DNA from: CAISCU01 sp943361925
GTDB taxonomy: Bacteria > Bacteroidota > Bacteroidia > UKL13-3
DNA: 64,000 nucleotides
NCBI GenBank assembly: GCA_943361925.1
Contig: CALRIT020000015.1
Coordinates: 52,378 to 116,377 of the forward strand
Direction: 5' to 3'
Shown: positions 1 to 7,894 of the stretch, in pieces
How positions within the stretch are numbered: position 1 is the first letter of the stretch
Layout: each line of letters opens with the position of its first letter
Position numbers and translations under genes: made by a program
The notes under the pieces: model-generated
What the model saw: the letters and a program-made list of their open reading frames with translations, nothing else
Database searches by the model: none
Told to the model about the DNA's origin: nothing

Positions 1-173
1 ATAAATGTTCCATAAATATCAGCGGCCTCTTTTCTATCCATACCCAAACCACCTTTATCAGCAGTTTCTGTGAGGTAAATTGTAAATATCCCAATCATGA
101 GATAATAACCAAATCGTTCCCACATTTCAGTGAAGAACAAAAATCTTAGGCCTGAAGGATGTTTTTGATTCAT
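1..173 (-). CDS. POT/PTR2 family peptide MFS transporter, N-terminal fragment
   Basis: Only the first 57 codons are in the window; the gene runs off the left edge. The visible N-terminus reads MNQKHPSGLRFLFFTEMWER and continues FGYYLMIGIFTIYL. The sequence FFTEMWERFGYY is the conserved start of TM1 in proton-dependent oligopeptide transporters; family knowledge places the E-x-x-E-R proton-coupling motif here, and it is visible as EMWER. The expected role is H+-coupled uptake of di- and tripeptides at the inner membrane. The ATG at 173 is the natural start because the hydrophilic lead and the first membrane segment follow directly. Confidence 0.85.
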   Translation of the reverse strand, partial: MNQKHPSGLRFLFFTEMWERFGYYLMIGIFTIYLTETADKGGLGMDRKEAADIYGTF

Positions 174-510
174 GCTGCAATTAAAGAAGTTTTTTGATAT
201 TGCAGGAAGAAAATGAATCCGATTAAATAATTAATTAAAAAATTGAATTTTACTTTAAGGATTTTAAGCTATGTATTTTAATGTTCAGATTTGAAATTCC
301 TTAGATTTTCAAAACAATGTACTTTTTTAATAGTTCTATTATTCTTTGTCTACAAAATTCAATTAGTAAGCTAAACTTCATAACATCCCTAATTTTACTA
401 ATTCTAACATTAGCAAATTGCTTAAGTAATTTTCATAAGATAATATATTAGAACCGCAAATTTTTCCATTTAATCTGCATAGTATTTGAAGTGAAATATC
501 AATGTCGGAT
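174..510. other. gene-free AT-rich spacer
   Basis: This 337-bp stretch lies between the divergently placed transporter start and the stop of the secreted protease. It is very AT-rich. I see no plausible gene, tRNA, strong hairpin or repeat in it. A 61-codon open frame overlapping its right end (378-563, minus) looks like chance. Confidence 0.5.
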
Positions 511-1683
511 CTATTCAATTTCAATAAGCAAAATATAATTTTGTAACGCCTTATATTTCGCACTTAAACTCAAGTTTTTAATAGAATTGATATTCCTTTT
601 TAATAATGCCGGTTCATTCATTTTAATGAAATCAATTACAAACTTGGATTTTAGAGCATAACTAGCATTAGTTGCTTCAGTATGTCTAGCTGAAACAAGT
701 CCTATTATGTTGCCTTCAGAATCGAATAATGGTCCACCACTATTTCCTGGTTGTATCTCAGCTGAAAATTGATAATACCGACTATCATTTTCATAACCGG
801 AATTAGAATTTATTATACCACTTGTAATCTTGAGCTCACTGCCCATTGTTTGTATATATGGATAACCAAGTGCAAAAATATTGTTACCGACTTCCTTATT
901 AGATTGAGCAATGTTATATGGTAAAGGATTAAACTTAAAATTGATTTTCAAAATTGCAATATCATTTAATTCATCAGCATAAATAATATTAGCTTTTAAT
1001 CTTTTGAACTGTTTACTAGAAACATAAATATTCGAAGAATTTTCAATTACATGATGGTTGGTTATAAAATATCCATTTTGAGAAATAACAAATCCCGTTC
1101 CATACTTATATATATTGGAAGCTGTCGATGAAGGAAATATTTTCTCAATTGTGGAATATAATTCTGTATTTATAATATTTTCGTTTTTGGACACTTTTTG
1201 GAATGATATATTATTCCCATCAACATTGACATCAGATTTTACAAAGTTTAAACCCAAGTTTAATCCATTTTTAAGTATTCCACATTCCTTACAACTGACC
1301 TGATAATAATAATTTTTTATACTTAATTGATATAATTTAGTTATAGTCCAATTAGTTGTCCTTCGTAAGAACTTTTCATTTGCTTCAGAATATTCCCAAA
1401 TCTCAAATTCACTAATATTATCATTTCGACTAATTATTGCGGCATATACTGTTTTTGTTGTTTTTTTATTTAATGAAGATAACTCTCCACTATTTCCTTC
1501 AGTATTTAATTCAACTTTAAATTTATAAATACCTTCAATTTGGTCTAATTTCCCCAAACCTTGCTTTCTAAAACTCTCTTTTAAAGATTCGATTTGCTTG
1601 GTTAGATTTTCCTGATTTTTAATTTGGCAAAAACCAATAGTATTGGATAAAAAATAAAAAATTAGAAGGTAAAAAAATTTCAT
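511..1683 (-). CDS. secreted trypsin-like serine protease (S1C/HtrA-like)
   Basis: 390 aa. A signal peptide (residues 1-19, hydrophobic core, ending FCQ) sends it to the periplasm or beyond. Residues 20-190 form an N-terminal region I do not recognise; it holds a CKEC pair near 131-134. Residues 195-355 are a trypsin-like domain with GTGFVIS, then TNHHVI (catalytic His about 211), LNDIAIL (Asp 241) and QPGNSGGP (Ser 315), so the triad is intact. There is no PDZ domain, unlike DegP, and the C-terminus is a short unrelated tail. It sits 11 bp downstream of a small membrane-protein gene on the same strand, so the two may be co-transcribed. The substrate is unknown. Confidence 0.85.
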   Translation of the reverse strand: MKFFYLLIFYFLSNTIGFCQIKNQENLTKQIESLKESFRKQGLGKLDQIEGIYKFKVELNTEGNSGELSSLNKKTTKTVYAAIISRNDNISEFEIWEYSEANEKFLRRTTNWTITKLYQLSIKNYYYQVSCKECGILKNGLNLGLNFVKSDVNVDGNNISFQKVSKNENIINTELYSTIEKIFPSSTASNIYKYGTGFVISQNGYFITNHHVIENSSNIYVSSKQFKRLKANIIYADELNDIAILKINFKFNPLPYNIAQSNKEVGNNIFALGYPYIQTMGSELKITSGIINSNSGYENDSRYYQFSAEIQPGNSGGPLFDSEGNIIGLVSARHTEATNASYALKSKFVIDFIKMNEPALLKRNINSIKNLSLSAKYKALQNYILLIEIE

Positions 1684-1694
1684 ACTGATTGGAT

Positions 1695-2042
1695 TTATTT
1701 ACTATTTAAATCAATACCAAGCTTAATACCTAAAGAGGTAATCCCCGCTATATAAACTGCCAATGTTATTTGATTGTTTATAGCTTCCGGCGCCAAGAAA
1801 TTTCCTATCAATGTCAAACCTAAAATAACAACAATAAAAAAATTGGTAATCAATTTAAATATAGTTTTTCGTTTGAGATCATTAATTTCTTTGTTTACAA
1901 CTTCACTATGTTCAGGTCCGCCTCCAAATTTCTCAATTTGGCTAAATTTTACAGTTAGAAAAGTTATATAGACAATTAACACAATACCAATCGTACCAAA
2001 AGCTTTTAGAATTAAAGCATAATTAGCTATTTCATCCACCAT
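1695..2042 (-). CDS. small membrane protein of unknown function
   Basis: 115 aa with three predicted membrane segments: about residues 8-30, 62-84 and 90-108. A charged stretch (residues 31-60, SQIEKFGGGPEHSEVVNKEI) separates the first two. I do not recognise a family. The gene ends 11 bp before the trypsin-like protease on the same strand, which suggests an operon. One reading is a membrane partner or substrate of that protease, but nothing in the sequence proves it. Confidence 0.6.
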   Translation of the reverse strand: MVDEIANYALILKAFGTIGIVLIVYITFLTVKFSQIEKFGGGPEHSEVVNKEINDLKRKTIFKLITNFFIVVILGLTLIGNFLAPEAINNQITLAVYIAGITSLGIKLGIDLNSK

Positions 2043-2107
2043 GTGTCTTTCTTTACTATAAATTCAAATAAAATACCAAAAAAATTAAGTAATCAGGTAA
2101 TTCCAAT

Positions 2108-2320
2108 TTATGAGTTATACTTTTTAAATAAAAAAATTACCCAATTCCTTATATCTTTTGGATTGGCATATAATGAATCTTTCTTTTCAATTAAAGTTTT
2201 ACCTAAAAAATAAGACTGAAATTCATTCTTTAAATTCTCTGGTATAGTGCTTACATCTACGTAATTACTTTCAGTTGCCAATTTATTCAGAAATTCAATA
2301 TCACTCTTGTTTATCAACAT
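2108..2320 (-). CDS. hypothetical protein, 70 aa
   Basis: A short soluble protein starting MLINKSDIEFLNKLA and ending in a basic-aromatic tail (FLFKKYNS). The frame stays open to a TTG at 2335, but the ATG at 2320 is the more credible start. No family is recognised. It precedes the small membrane protein and protease on the same strand after a 65-bp gap. It has a normal amino-acid composition, yet a chance frame is not excluded. Confidence 0.45.
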   Translation of the reverse strand: MLINKSDIEFLNKLATESNYVDVSTIPENLKNEFQSYFLGKTLIEKKDSLYANPKDIRNWVIFLFKKYNS

Positions 2321-2377
2321 ATTACAAATATACAATTGATTAGAAAATCTAAAAGAATATTAAATCAAATTTAAATC

Positions 2378-3115
2378 TTACCAGCTTCCACTGGAACCTC
2401 CACCACCAAAACTTCCACCACCAAAACCTCCGAAGCCGCTATCTCCGCCGCCGCCACTAAATCCACCACTTCCAAAACTTCCAAAAAACGGAGGTACCAT
2501 TCCGCCTCTAAATCCTCTGTTTCTTCCGCCACCTCTGCTAATAATTGCTATGATAATAATGATAATAATTATTACGAATAAGCTGGAAAACGGACTACCT
2601 TTTCCCTTTTTATTTTTGGGTAAATCATTTATAAATTCTCCGGCAGCTGCTCTAAAAATATAAGTAGTTGCAGCATCTAATCCACCATAATAATCAGATT
2701 GTTTAAACGCTGGTTTCATTACCTGATCGATGATTCTTTTTGTTAGACCATCTGTAATGGTAGCTTCCATTCCATAACCAACATGAATCCTCATTTTTCT
2801 GTCGTTGAGGGCAACATAAATCAACAAACCATTATTTCTACCTTTAACACCAATTCCCCATGCAGTTGAAAGCCTTTGACAATAATCAAAAATATCATCA
2901 CCTTCCAAACTATTTTCAATAACAATAGCAACCTGAGTTGAAGTTGAATCGTTATAAGCTTTTAGTTTTGCTTCAAGATTTTGAACTTGAGATGCATCTA
3001 AAACTCCTGTAAAATCATTAACTAATCTTGGAGGATTTGGACTGGAAGGAACTTCCTTTGCTATTGAAAATAAGCTAAGAAATAAGAATAAAATTAAACT
3101 ACTGAGTTTCTTCAT
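2378..3115 (-). CDS. TPM domain-containing membrane protein (YgcG-like)
   Basis: 245 aa. Signal peptide or N-terminal anchor at residues 1-20, then a TPM domain (about 30-160) opening with LVNDFTGVLDASQ, the typical start of TPM/DUF477 domains, and containing NNGLLIYVAL and RIHVGYGME. One isoleucine-only membrane segment follows at about 178-193, and then a Gly/Ser-rich tail (195-245) ending SSGSW, common in this family. TPM proteins are linked to photosystem II repair in plants and to envelope stress in bacteria; the bacterial role is not settled. The start overlaps the preceding TPM gene by 4 bp (ATGA), so translation is probably coupled. Confidence 0.88.
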   Translation of the reverse strand: MKKLSSLILFLFLSLFSIAKEVPSSPNPPRLVNDFTGVLDASQVQNLEAKLKAYNDSTSTQVAIVIENSLEGDDIFDYCQRLSTAWGIGVKGRNNGLLIYVALNDRKMRIHVGYGMEATITDGLTKRIIDQVMKPAFKQSDYYGGLDAATTYIFRAAAGEFINDLPKNKKGKGSPFSSLFVIIIIIIIIAIISRGGGRNRGFRGGMVPPFFGSFGSGGFSGGGGDSGFGGFGGGSFGGGGSSGSW

Positions 3116-3555
3116 TTTTGCTCTCCTCCAAATGATATTTCATTAGACAATTCGTTTGTATCATCACTTTGGTAAGGAAAATATTGTTTAAGTTTTGTTC
3201 CAACATCTCCAATTACAATTTGTAATCCTTTTAGAAATTCGGCTTTTGAAAAATGATTTTTCATTGTGTCTCTTTCTGCATCCCAAAAAGCATTACTAAC
3301 TTTTTCATGAATACCAATATCTCCAATAATGGCAAATACTTTAGACTCATAAGCAAGGTATATTAATACTCCATTTTGCTTTTCAGTTGAGTGCATTCCC
3401 AATTGAGCAAATACTTCTTTTGCCCTATCTTCTGGCTTGATGGAACATTTTGGCTCAACGTGAACCCTGATTTCTCCGGATGTATTTAACTCTGCAAGTC
3501 TGATTGACTCAACCAATTGCTCTTGTTCTTGCTGAGTAAAAAATTGTTTTGACAT
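3112..3555 (-). CDS. TPM domain-containing protein, soluble form
   Basis: 147 aa with a TPM domain covering nearly the whole protein: FTQQEQEQLVESI, then TSGEIRVHVE, NGVLIYLAYESK and FAIIGDIGIHEKV. There is no signal peptide or membrane segment, unlike the next gene, so it is probably cytoplasmic or membrane-associated. It is the middle gene of lemA-TPM-TPM, a very common order in Bacteroidota. A hairpin lies in the gap after lemA (3573-3613). Confidence 0.87.
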   Translation of the reverse strand: MSKQFFTQQEQEQLVESIRLAELNTSGEIRVHVEPKCSIKPEDRAKEVFAQLGMHSTEKQNGVLIYLAYESKVFAIIGDIGIHEKVSNAFWDAERDTMKNHFSKAEFLKGLQIVIGDVGTKLKQYFPYQSDDTNELSNEISFGGEQK

Positions 3556-3572
3556 AGAATTGGCTTAAAAAT

Positions 3573-3613
3573 AAAATCAGGTTTACCAGGCAAAACCCAA
3601 TAAACCTGATTTT
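3573..3613 (-). terminator. intra-operon hairpin between lemA and the TPM genes
   Basis: Two perfect 13-nt arms (AAAATCAGGTTTA at 3573-3585 and TAAACCTGATTTT at 3601-3613) flank a 15-nt loop. Read on the minus strand, the hairpin is followed by TATTTTTAA. It lies between the lemA stop and the first TPM start, so it could partly terminate transcription or protect the lemA 3' end, making lemA mRNA more abundant than the TPM part. Confidence 0.6.
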
Positions 3614-3630
3614 GTATGATTAATTTCGAA

Positions 3631-4221
3631 TTAGAATTTCACTTCCGGAGCTTTTGCTGCAGCAGCATCAGCTTCAAAATAACCCTTTTTATCAAATCCC
3701 AACATACCTGCAAATAGTACTTGAGGGAATTTTCTGATATAAGAATTATAATCATTAATAGCTACGTTGAAATTATCTCTTTCAACTTTAATTCTATTTT
3801 CAGTTCCTTCAATCTGACTTTGCAATTCGCTGAAATTTTGTGTAGCTCTTAATTGAGGATATTGCTCAGAAACTACCATTAAACGACCTAAAGCCTGACT
3901 CAATTCACCTTGTGAAGATTGGAATTTTTGTAAACTTTCCGGAGTCAATTTCTCAGGATCAACAGTAATTTGAGTAGCTTTTGCTCTGGCTTCGATTACA
4001 GCAGTTAATGTTTGTTGTTCGAAATTAGCAGCACCTTTAACAGTTGCAACCAAATTTGGAATCAAATCCAAGCGTCTTTGGTAAGCACTTTGAACATTTG
4101 CCCAAGCCTTGGTAGTACCTTCTTGTTTAGTTACCATATTGTTATATGAACCACATCCGCTCATTAATAACAATACAACTGCAGCAACAATTGCCAACAA
4201 AATAATCGTTCCTTTATTCAT
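3631..4221 (-). CDS. lemA: LemA family protein
   Basis: 196 aa from the ATG at 4221; the frame runs further upstream but only this start gives the normal N-terminus MNKGTIILLAIVAAVVLLL followed by a SGCGSYN segment. LemA proteins have one N-terminal membrane anchor (residues 3-22) and a helical-bundle outer domain. Here the family sequence NMVTKQEGTTKAWANVQSAY and QRRLDLIPNLVATVKG is clear. The SGC motif could also be a lipobox, giving a lipoprotein. It is the first gene of the lemA-TPM-TPM operon. Its function is not established; the association with TPM proteins is well conserved. Confidence 0.93.
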   Translation of the reverse strand: MNKGTIILLAIVAAVVLLLMSGCGSYNNMVTKQEGTTKAWANVQSAYQRRLDLIPNLVATVKGAANFEQQTLTAVIEARAKATQITVDPEKLTPESLQKFQSSQGELSQALGRLMVVSEQYPQLRATQNFSELQSQIEGTENRIKVERDNFNVAINDYNSYIRKFPQVLFAGMLGFDKKGYFEADAAAAKAPEVKF

Positions 4222-4397
4222 GTTTTTGATTTTTATTACGATAAAGTAAAGATACAAATTAACTGCCAACAAATTACAACCTGACAAAATGTACCATACA
4301 TTTTACGAATGGTCAGTTTTTTATTTAAAAGAAAAAATATTGCTTTTAATAAATCCAAACTAGATTTTCTCTCGTATCTCTATTCAAAATTTAAACT

Positions 4398-4832
4398 ATG
4401 GAAAAGAGAAAAAATTTAAAATTCACTTTAATGGGATTAGGATTTCTCATTTTATTAAGTGCTTTCACCATTCAGGCTCATGTTTTAATGGTAAAAAAAG
4501 AAAATAAAAACAAAATCCCTTATCAACTAAGCAGGATTGACATTCAAACAAAATTGAATCAAAGAGAAGCAATTGCCTTACAAACCAATGTCTTAAAAAT
4601 GAAAGGCGTTCAAAATGCCATATTCAATAATGAAGATGGCATCCTGGTTTTTATCCATAATAAGGATATTGTTCAATCAAGCGGAATTTACAATGAGCTA
4701 ATGAAAAGTGGCCAACTAAAAGCAAGCCAGTTTATCACTAAAAACTCACCTAATCAAGGAGGATGTCCAGTTGTAGTTTCCGACAATTTCTCCTTTAAGA
4801 GCCTATACTTAAGTCTGTTTCACAATAAATAA
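4398..4832 (+). CDS. exported small protein with HMA-like fold, no CxxC
   Basis: 144 aa. An N-terminal hydrophobic segment (residues 9-28) is a signal peptide or anchor. Residues 46-113 show a beta-alpha-beta-beta-alpha-beta pattern (RIDIQT, helix 54-69, GVQNAIFNNEDGILVFIH, helix 93-104, KASQFI), as in heavy-metal-associated domains, but without the CxxC metal site; the only Cys is in GGCP at 123. This fold reading is inference from pattern, not a family match. The gene is 7 bp upstream of the globin lipoprotein, so the two are very likely co-transcribed and may work together. Confidence 0.65.
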   Translation: MEKRKNLKFTLMGLGFLILLSAFTIQAHVLMVKKENKNKIPYQLSRIDIQTKLNQREAIALQTNVLKMKGVQNAIFNNEDGILVFIHNKDIVQSSGIYNELMKSGQLKASQFITKNSPNQGGCPVVVSDNFSFKSLYLSLFHNK

Positions 4833-4839
4833 CAAACCA

Positions 4840-5418
4840 ATGAAAAAACAATTTTTACATTTTTTTACCATGCTTTTTATCAGCATGATGATTCTTTCTT
4901 GCACCAAAAAAGAAGAAACTACAACCCCAGTTGCCACAAATCCTACATTGTATGAACAAGTTGGCGGCACAGCAATGGTTGATGATCCCAACAATCCGGG
5001 AACGATGATTGAAAAAGGCCGTTTAACTTTACGCGCTGTGGTTGATAGCTCTATTTTAGTAATTGCTGCCGACCCTCAAATGACAAAATATTTTCCTGTA
5101 TTATTTTCAGAATTAGGAACAGGAAATACAACTGGCTTAATGGCTTTAAGCAAAAGTTTTACAGATTTTATGTGTTCAGCAACCGGTAGCAAAAACACAG
5201 CATATGCCTATACTGGTATGAACATGAAAGATGCACATGATCCTGCCAAAAACAAAAGAATGGGAATGAAAGCTGATAAAGCAGATTTCGACAAATTTGT
5301 TGGAAACATTGGCACCGGATTAGCAAAAAACGGAGTTAATTCTACCAATGCTAAAAAGCTTGTTGATGATTTAGTTGCATTATTATACACAACCGAATCC
5401 GCTATTGTTCAAAGATAA
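4840..5418 (+). CDS. lipid-anchored group 1 truncated hemoglobin
   Basis: 192 aa. The signal peptide ends in a lipobox (ILSC, Cys21) followed by a Thr/Glu-rich linker. From residue 36 the protein reads TLYEQVGG, the start of group 1 truncated globins; later features are FTDFMCSATG (108-116), YTGMNMKDAH (124-133) and DFDKFVGNIGTGLAKNGV. The His in DAH (133) matches the family's proximal heme ligand. An insertion after the GG (about 46-61) is unusual. Truncated globins bind O2 or NO and are usually cytoplasmic; here the signal places it on the envelope. Possible roles are NO detoxification or O2/NO sensing. A hairpin follows the gene. Confidence 0.85.
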   Translation: MKKQFLHFFTMLFISMMILSCTKKEETTTPVATNPTLYEQVGGTAMVDDPNNPGTMIEKGRLTLRAVVDSSILVIAADPQMTKYFPVLFSELGTGNTTGLMALSKSFTDFMCSATGSKNTAYAYTGMNMKDAHDPAKNKRMGMKADKADFDKFVGNIGTGLAKNGVNSTNAKKLVDDLVALLYTTESAIVQR

Positions 5419-5467
5419 GTAAGGGGCTTTCTTTGAATAAATTCAATTAACTCTTTGTAGTTGTTTG

Positions 5468-5524
5468 AAAAGAAAATCTCAGCTTTTTGTAAGATTTAAC
5501 TTACAATTAGCTGATTTTCTTTTT
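5468..5524 (+). terminator. rho-independent terminator after the globin gene
   Basis: A long imperfect hairpin: AAAAGAAAATC with AGCT and TTGTAAG on the left, loop ATTTAA, and CTTACAA, AGCT, GATTTTCTTTTT on the right, with one 2-nt bulge and one small mismatch. The right arm ends in a T run. It lies 50 bp after the globin stop and should end the 4398-5418 transcript. Confidence 0.75.
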
Positions 5525-5678
5525 AAAAAGAGTCAAATCCCTGCCAATAAGGCAATTTATTCAACCATCAATTTTATCCGCCATTTTAACAATTTAGATA
5601 ATATTTACTTTCAAGTTTTTTAGGTAAAGTCATAATTCATGAAATTTCCTATCTTGGCAGCGGAAATATAGAAGATGT

Positions 5679-6749
5679 ATGATTTTTAACGCAGACTGTA
5701 AACATTATAAAGGACATATCCCTTGTAAACCCCATAAACAAGAAGGTTACCATTGTGAGAATTGTCCTGTATATACCAAAGTATCTAAAAGAATTCTAAT
5801 TATTAAATTAGGAGCTATTGGTGATGTAATTAGAACCACACCTTTGGTAGTTAAATACAAAAACATGTATCCAGATTGCAAAATCACTTGGTTAACGTGG
5901 ACGCCAGACATACTTCCTTCTACTCAAGTTGATGAAATTTTAAAATGGGACCACAATTCTATTTTATACGTACAACATTCAAGCTGGGATATTGCCATCA
6001 ATTTAGACAAAGAAAAAGAAGCAGGTGCTTTATTGAAAATTGTTGATGCTAAAGAAAAATACGGTTATGTTTTAAAAGACAATGAAATTCAACCTTACAA
6101 CGAGCTTGCTAATCATAAGTTTGCAACCGGTATGTTTGATGATACTTCTAAAGCTAATACCAAATCATATTTACAAGAGATTTTCGAAATCTGTGGTTTA
6201 ACACATGCTGGCGAGCCATATTTGATGGATACCCATGATGAAAAAGGCTACAAATGGAACCTTCCTTCAGGTAAAAAAATAATTGGAATGAACACCGGTT
6301 GTGGTGGAAGATGGACAACCCGTTTGTGGAGTATTGACAAGTGGGTTGAATTGGTTGACTTAGTTCAAAAACAACATCCTGATGCACATATTTTATTGTT
6401 AGGTGGTGAAGCTGAAGATGCCAGAAATAAAGAAATTCAAGCTCGTTCAGGTGCACATTATTTAGGTTATTATTCTTTGTTTGAATTCATCAATTTAGTG
6501 AATCATTGCCATTTGGTAATTACTCAAGTTACAATGGGAATGCATATTACTTTGGCATTAGGAAAGAAAATCGTTTTGATGAACAATATCTTTAATCCAT
6601 ATGAATTTGATTTATTTGGCAAAGGAGAAATTGTTGCACCTAATAAAGCTTGTAAATGTTTTTACAGAGGTTCATGTATTGATGGAACTAGCTGTATGGA
6701 AGATTTACCTGCTCAAAAAATAACAGAAGCTGTAGGTAGACATTTTTAA
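5679..6749 (+). CDS. glycosyltransferase family 9 protein (heptosyltransferase-like)
   Basis: 356 aa. Residues 38-52 (RILIIKLGAIGDVIR) are the nucleotide-sugar glycosyltransferase family 9 signature, and GMNTGCGGRWTTRLW plus ILLLGG in the C-terminal half match the donor-binding Rossmann domain. GT9 enzymes transfer heptose or related sugars to lipopolysaccharide core. Two Cys clusters are unusual: Cys7, 16, 26 and 29 at the N-terminus and a CKCF...C...C group near the C-terminus, perhaps a metal site. The gene stands alone; no other LPS genes are nearby. It converges on the BNR-repeat gene with only 5 bp between stops. Confidence 0.85.
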   Translation: MIFNADCKHYKGHIPCKPHKQEGYHCENCPVYTKVSKRILIIKLGAIGDVIRTTPLVVKYKNMYPDCKITWLTWTPDILPSTQVDEILKWDHNSILYVQHSSWDIAINLDKEKEAGALLKIVDAKEKYGYVLKDNEIQPYNELANHKFATGMFDDTSKANTKSYLQEIFEICGLTHAGEPYLMDTHDEKGYKWNLPSGKKIIGMNTGCGGRWTTRLWSIDKWVELVDLVQKQHPDAHILLLGGEAEDARNKEIQARSGAHYLGYYSLFEFINLVNHCHLVITQVTMGMHITLALGKKIVLMNNIFNPYEFDLFGKGEIVAPNKACKCFYRGSCIDGTSCMEDLPAQKITEAVGRHF

Positions 6750-6754
6750 GCTTT

Positions 6755-7849
6755 TTACTTTTTAGCATTATCCTTAAATTGAAGTTTTGCAATTCTGCCA
6801 TTGGCACCTGCAAATACTATTAAATTTCCTCTTTTTGCTTTTCTTACAACATGGAAAGAATCATCACTGATTTTCTTCCAATGTTTATCAACGCCTGTTC
6901 CTACTGAAATATCAACGCCTGATGTTCCGCAGCAAATCAAATAAAAGCTATTAATTGCTTCTACACACGAACGATAACCATTGGTATTCTGTACGAATTT
7001 TTGTCGAAACCACAAAGGTGGATTTAATCTGTACCAAGCTGAATTAGGATCACCTTCGTTTAAAGTATCTTTAAAAAAATCACCACCAACAAAGCAAAAA
7101 ATATCTTCATTAAACTCATCTTTTTTCAAGAATGAAAAAGAGAAAGCACCTTGGGAAGATTTTCCTTGAACAATTGGAACAGGACTTACATTCCACCTAT
7201 TTTTAATCTTGTTGAAATAATAGAATCTCGAAACTGCACCTCCACTCACAAAGGCAAAATCTCCATTTTTTAAACAACGAATACTGGTACCACTTGCTGC
7301 AAATGCCGCTTCACTATTCATCGTTAACGGAAATCCTGTTGTGTCAATTTCCTTCCAGGTTTTTCCTCCATCTTTGGTTTTCATTACAAAAAAACGTCCA
7401 TTTACAGGATCTCCAAAAACAACACCTTCCTTTTCATTCCAAAAATCCATGCCATCTAAAAACATAGCAGAATCCATACTTCTAAAAGATTCATTCCATG
7501 TAATTCCACCATCCTCAGTATATAAAATCAAAGCTGGAAATCCCGAACTCATCATCACAGCTTTTTTAGCTGAAAATGCTTCAATATCTCTAAAATCTGA
7601 TTTTTTATATTTTTCTATTTGATGGAATTGCGTTTTTAACAATCCATCTGCACTTTTTCCGAAAACACCTTTGCTTCCTGAAAACCAAACAGATTTATTA
7701 TCGACAACCGATAAGCCTCTTAATGAAATTGTTTTCAAGTTAAATCCTGAATCAATTGATATACTTGAAGAATCAGGGAAAAATATAGCTGATTGTGAAA
7801 AGGTGAATTTGCAGACAATCAAGAATAAAAACGTAAATAACTTGTTCAT
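6755..7849 (-). CDS. secreted BNR/YCF48-like beta-propeller protein
   Basis: 364 aa from the ATG at 7849 (a TTG one codon upstream is less likely). A signal peptide covers residues 1-18 (ending TFSQ). The body has BNR (Asp-box) repeats, TEDGGITW and TKDGGKTW, and looks like the YCF48/photosystem-assembly-like propellers that are frequent as secreted proteins in Bacteroidota. There is no T9SS tail, so it is probably periplasmic. Its ligand is unknown. Confidence 0.8.
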   Translation of the reverse strand: MNKLFTFLFLIVCKFTFSQSAIFFPDSSSISIDSGFNLKTISLRGLSVVDNKSVWFSGSKGVFGKSADGLLKTQFHQIEKYKKSDFRDIEAFSAKKAVMMSSGFPALILYTEDGGITWNESFRSMDSAMFLDGMDFWNEKEGVVFGDPVNGRFFVMKTKDGGKTWKEIDTTGFPLTMNSEAAFAASGTSIRCLKNGDFAFVSGGAVSRFYYFNKIKNRWNVSPVPIVQGKSSQGAFSFSFLKKDEFNEDIFCFVGGDFFKDTLNEGDPNSAWYRLNPPLWFRQKFVQNTNGYRSCVEAINSFYLICCGTSGVDISVGTGVDKHWKKISDDSFHVVRKAKRGNLIVFAGANGRIAKLQFKDNAKK

Positions 7850-7894
7850 CAATCAAAAATAAGATTCTTTACTTTGCTTTAGGAGATAAAATTC

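Noticed and set aside
378..563. A 61-codon minus-strand frame overlapping the end of the secreted protease gene.
   Set aside because: It overlaps a well supported gene, has no family resemblance, and lies in an AT-rich spacer where chance frames are common.
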